DNA from: JAJDYQ01 sp942491945
Lineage (GTDB): Bacteria > Pseudomonadota > Gammaproteobacteria > JAJDYQ01
Direction of reading: 5' to 3'
Length of the DNA: 64,000 nt
Assembly (NCBI GenBank): GCA_942491945.1
Contig: CALODD010000085.1
Location: 5,831 to 69,830 of the forward strand
In this document: piece after piece, positions 62,907 through 64,000 of the stretch
Layout: each line of letters starts with the position of its first letter
Numbering within the stretch: position 1 is the first letter of the stretch
The notes under the pieces: model-generated
What the model was told of the DNA's origin: nothing
Database searches by the model: none
The model's input: only the letters and a program-made list of their open reading frames with translations
Made by a program: the position numbers and the translations under genes

Positions 62907-63911
62907 TTAATTAGCAGCTACGTGCTGAACAAAACGCAGCATGTTACAAGTGTAGCCATACTCATTGTCGTACCAGCTAACAACCTTAACGAACGTGCTA
63001 TCCAGTGCGATACCCGCTTCAGAATCGAAGATAGAAGAATGACTGTTACCACGGAAATCTGTAGCAACAACTTTCTCATCGGTATAAGCCAAAGTCTCGC
63101 CAATTCCTGGAGCCTCTGAAGCCGCTTTCATCGCAGCACAAATTTCTTCGTAAGATGCGTCTTTATCCAGCTCTACAGTCAGATCAACAACTGATACGTC
63201 TGAAGTTGGTACGCGGAAAGCCATACCAGTCAGTTTGCCATTCAGTTCTGGCAGTACAACACCAACCGCTTTAGCTGCACCCGTTGAAGAAGGAATAATA
63301 TTCTCCAGGATACCGCGACCACCGCGCCAGTCTTTCATAGAAGGACCATCAACAGTCTTCTGTGTTGCAGTCGCTGCGTGAACCGTTGTCATCAAACCAC
63401 GCTTAATGCCCCAGTTATCATTCAGAACTTTAGCAACTGGTGCCAGACAGTTAGTAGTACAAGAAGCAGCAGAAACAATCTTCTGACCAGCGTACTCTTC
63501 GTGGTTTACGCCGTAAACGAACATTGGTGTACCGTCTTTAGAAGGAGCAGATTGAACAACTTTGCCTGCGCCTGCATCGATGTGCTTTTGACAAGTTTCT
63601 TCAGTCAGGAAGAAACCAGTACATTCGATAACGATATCAACGTCGATATCACCCCATGCCAGATTCGCTGGATCACGCTCTGCGGTCAGACGAATAGTAT
63701 TACCGTTAACAACCAGGTTATTACCGTCAACAGCGATATCACCGTCGAAGTTACCGTGTACTGAATCGTACTTCAGCATGTAAGCCAGGTAGTCCGCATC
63801 CAGCAGATCGTTAATACCAACAACCTGGATGTCTGAGAAATCTTTTGCGATAGCGCGGAACGCCATGCGACCAATACGGCCAAAGCCATTAATACCGACT
63901 TTAATTGTCAT
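62907..63911 (-). CDS. gap: Glyceraldehyde-3-phosphate dehydrogenase
   Basis: The 334-residue enzyme oxidises glyceraldehyde 3-phosphate to 1,3-bisphosphoglycerate. Visible are the dinucleotide motif INGFGRIGR at 7-15 and the active site SCTTNCLAP at 150-158 with Cys151. NDLLD at 34-38 after the second strand suggests NAD use. AGGAG lies 8-12 bp upstream of the ATG. It is the first complete gene of the cluster; tkt is often next upstream in relatives but would lie outside the window. Confidence 0.97.
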   Translation of the reverse strand: MTIKVGINGFGRIGRMAFRAIAKDFSDIQVVGINDLLDADYLAYMLKYDSVHGNFDGDIAVDGNNLVVNGNTIRLTAERDPANLAWGDIDVDIVIECTGFFLTEETCQKHIDAGAGKVVQSAPSKDGTPMFVYGVNHEEYAGQKIVSAASCTTNCLAPVAKVLNDNWGIKRGLMTTVHAATATQKTVDGPSMKDWRGGRGILENIIPSSTGAAKAVGVVLPELNGKLTGMAFRVPTSDVSVVDLTVELDKDASYEEICAAMKAASEAPGIGETLAYTDEKVVATDFRGNSHSSIFDSEAGIALDSTFVKVVSWYDNEYGYTCNMLRFVQHVAAN

Positions 63912-63947
63912 AGTTATCTCCTAAAAGATAGAGGTTTCAAAAACAGT

Positions 63948-63981
63948 GGGGCTCGCAAATTTCAATGAAATCTGGAGCCCC
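63948..63981 (-). terminator. Hairpin upstream of gap, possible terminator of the preceding gene
   Basis: GGGGCTC/GAGCCCC (63948-63954/63975-63981) encloses a second stem ATTTC/GAAAT (63959-63963/63967-63971). On the minus strand a T-rich run follows (complement of about 63939-63943). It probably ends the transcript of a gene beyond the right edge, or forms part of the gap leader. Confidence 0.55.
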
Positions 63982-64000
63982 TAATAAATAATTAAGCGCT

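Overview
The window reads as chromosome of a gammaproteobacterium. Gene order is that of the core gammaproteobacterial genome and is closest to the Pseudomonas arrangement: fkpB-lspA-ileS-ribF-murJ / rpsT / proB-obgE-rpmA-rplU / ispB, then lptD-surA-pdxA-rsmA-apaG-apaH, folA-thyA-lgt, ychF-pth-rplY-prs-tRNA-Gln-ispE-lolB and hemA-prfA. Most of it has balanced base composition. The order differs from Pseudomonas in places: no ispH after fkpB, no prmC after prfA. I cannot name the genus from sequence alone.

Layout. 1-2950 is clearly more GC-rich than the rest. It holds the N-terminal 637 codons of a CPA1 cation/proton antiporter that runs off the left edge, and a divergent NAD(P)-dependent dehydrogenase. 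It meets a threonine dehydratase gene cut off after about residue 267, so the junction near position 3000 is either a transfer boundary or an assembly chimera. 3.9-14.5 kb carries rpiA, an MFS permease, three small unknown genes and the fkpB-lspA-ileS-ribF-murJ block. ileS has a one-base frameshift. 14.5-16.5 kb is accessory: about 700 bp of hairpin-rich repeats followed by an AT-rich DUF3800 gene. 16.5-40.9 kb is housekeeping: proline synthesis, ribosome, isoprenoids, outer-membrane biogenesis, B6, rRNA methylation, folate/dTMP, lipoprotein maturation, peptidoglycan, and membrane proteins of less certain role. 41.0-42.9 kb is a second accessory insert, a three-Cys-motif partner (TcmP) gene converging on a frameshifted Gp37/Gp68 (DUF5131) three-Cys gene next to tRNA-Met. 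43.2-53.4 kb returns to core genes, with a compact multi-hairpin element between tRNA-Gln and prs. 53.4-58.8 kb mixes transport, a HAD phosphatase and poorly known genes, including an overlapping pair (an SUMF1-fold protein and an unknown). 58.8-64.0 kb is the glycolytic/Calvin-type cluster gap-pgk-pyk-fba.

How the genes connect. Lgt (30.6 kb) and LspA (7.3 kb) mature lipoproteins such as LolB and the TPR lipoprotein encoded here. SurA probably helps fold LptD, encoded just upstream. IspG, IspE and IspB form the MEP and polyprenyl route. ThyA and FolA form the thymidylate cycle. RpiA, Gap, Pgk, Pyk and Fba are central carbon enzymes.

The best candidates for something undescribed are: (i) the 46716-46824 element, a closing stem with five small hairpins that puts GGA motifs in loops on the tRNA-Gln/prs strand; (ii) the TcmP/DUF5131 insert; (iii) the SUMF1-like gene without the copper-binding cysteines, overlapped by an unknown gene that may be a Walker-less FtsK-type domain. 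The two frameshifts share one signature, loss of one G from a GG pair, which points to sequencing error as a serious alternative.
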